Shown: piece after piece, positions 63,642-64,000 of the stretch
Numbering within the stretch: position 1 is the stretch's first letter
Layout: the number at the start of each line of letters is the position of its first letter
Source of the DNA: CAWEPK01 sp963835595
Lineage (GTDB): Bacteria; Desulfobacterota; Syntrophorhabdia; Syntrophorhabdales; WCHB1-27
Direction of reading: 5' to 3'
Length of the DNA stretch: 64,000 nt
NCBI GenBank assembly: GCA_963835595.1
Contig: CAWIGL010000002.1
Span: 1,612,001-1,676,000, forward strand
Notes under the pieces: generated by a model
Told to the model about the DNA's origin: nothing
Database searches by the model: none
Seen by the model: the letters and a program-made list of their open reading frames with translations, nothing else
Made by a program: the position numbers and the translations under genes

Positions 63642-63653
63642 CCAAGGGGGATT

Positions 63654-64000
63654 ATGGATACCTTCGGGTACCTGATGACCGGTTTTTCTGTAGTCTTCCA
63701 GCCGGCGAACATCTTTTGCTGCTTCATAGGCGTTCTGATCGGGACCCTCGTAGGCGTCCTGCCGGGCCTCGGTCCTGTCGCCGCCATGTCGCTGCTGCTG
63801 CCCGCCACGCTGAAGACGACCCCTGTAGGGGCGATCATCATGCTGTCCGGCATTTACTACGGGGCGCAATACGGAGGCTCCACGACCTCGATCCTCGTCA
63901 ACATACCGGGCGAGGCCGCCTCCGTTGTCACGACCTTCGACGGCTACCAGATGGCGAGGCGTGGGCGCGCAGGGCCGGCGCTCGGCATCGCCGCCTTCGG
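63654..64000 (+). CDS. TctA-family large transporter subunit, N-terminal part
   Basis: The first ~115 residues of the 12-helix subunit. IGVLIGTLVGVLPGLGPVAA and YYGAQYGGSTTSILVNIPGE are TctA signatures. The gene runs off the window edge. With TctB it forms a secondary carboxylate importer. The substrate may feed the neighbouring thiolase pathway; this is inference. Confidence 0.92.
   Translation, partial: MDTFGYLMTGFSVVFQPANIFCCFIGVLIGTLVGVLPGLGPVAAMSLLLPATLKTTPVGAIIMLSGIYYGAQYGGSTTSILVNIPGEAASVVTTFDGYQMARRGRAGPALGIAAF

Overview
The window reads as a chromosomal segment of a GC-rich, strictly bacterial genome, most likely a deltaproteobacterial lineage (Desulfobacterota, perhaps Syntrophorhabdia-like). 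That placement rests on overall gene content and protein style only and is of low confidence. The first 28 kb are core genome: the str/S10/spc/alpha ribosomal supercluster (rpsG 3' end, fusA, tuf, rpsJ to rplQ), tRNA-Gln, a GT2/DUF2304 pair, tRNA-Gly, queA-tgt-yajC, rpsF-OB protein-rpsR-rplI-dnaB, a CDP-alcohol phosphatidyltransferase, then gap-pgk-tpiA-secG and tRNA-Leu(GAG). All genes of this part lie on the plus strand except tRNA-Gly. The L3 gene rplC is absent from its usual place between rpsJ and rplD.

From 28012 to 34926 lies a 6.9 kb genomic island bounded by a perfect 35-bp direct repeat, one copy being the 3' end of tRNA-Leu. It carries a ubiquitin-like conjugation operon on the minus strand: BilA (tandem Ubl), BilB (E2-fold), BilC (JAMM peptidase) and BilD (E1). 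This matches the gene order of the Bil / type II BUB anti-phage systems. Divergent from it are an XRE repressor and an ImmA/IrrE metallopeptidase, followed by a small ORF and a frameshifted papain-like peptidase candidate. A consensus promoter and a 15-bp inverted repeat sit between the two arms. The E2-fold protein has tryptophan where I expect the catalytic cysteine. No integrase is visible.

From 35 to 52 kb the genes are housekeeping and accessory: UspA, FtsH, a Pal lipoprotein, a LEA-like lipoprotein, a cytidylate-kinase-like protein, a single-domain response regulator, acetate kinase plus phosphoketolase (acetyl-phosphate route), a GAF sensor, a DUF1624-type membrane protein, a MarR regulator, a second Pal, a ClC channel with CBS domains, TolB and a degenerate histidine-kinase-like ATPase.

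From 52.4 to 59.5 kb lies a subtype I-E-related CRISPR-Cas locus: 11 identical 29-bp repeats with ten 32-bp spacers, and cas8e-cse2-cas7-cas5-cas6e-cas1-cas2 in one minus-strand operon. Cas5 carries a C-terminal HNH nuclease domain with intact Cys and H-N-H residues, and there is no cas3. This is the architecture of the recently recognised Cas5-HNH (HNH-Cascade) variants, in which the HNH domain is thought to replace the Cas3 nuclease. The window ends with a Tat-exported flavoprotein, a DUF35/thiolase pair and the start of a TctBA transporter, downstream of a promoter with a palindromic operator.

Many genes, including essential ones (tuf, rpsE, rpoA), are broken by single-base indels, mostly insertions. 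I read these as sequencing or assembly errors and annotate the genes as single loci.
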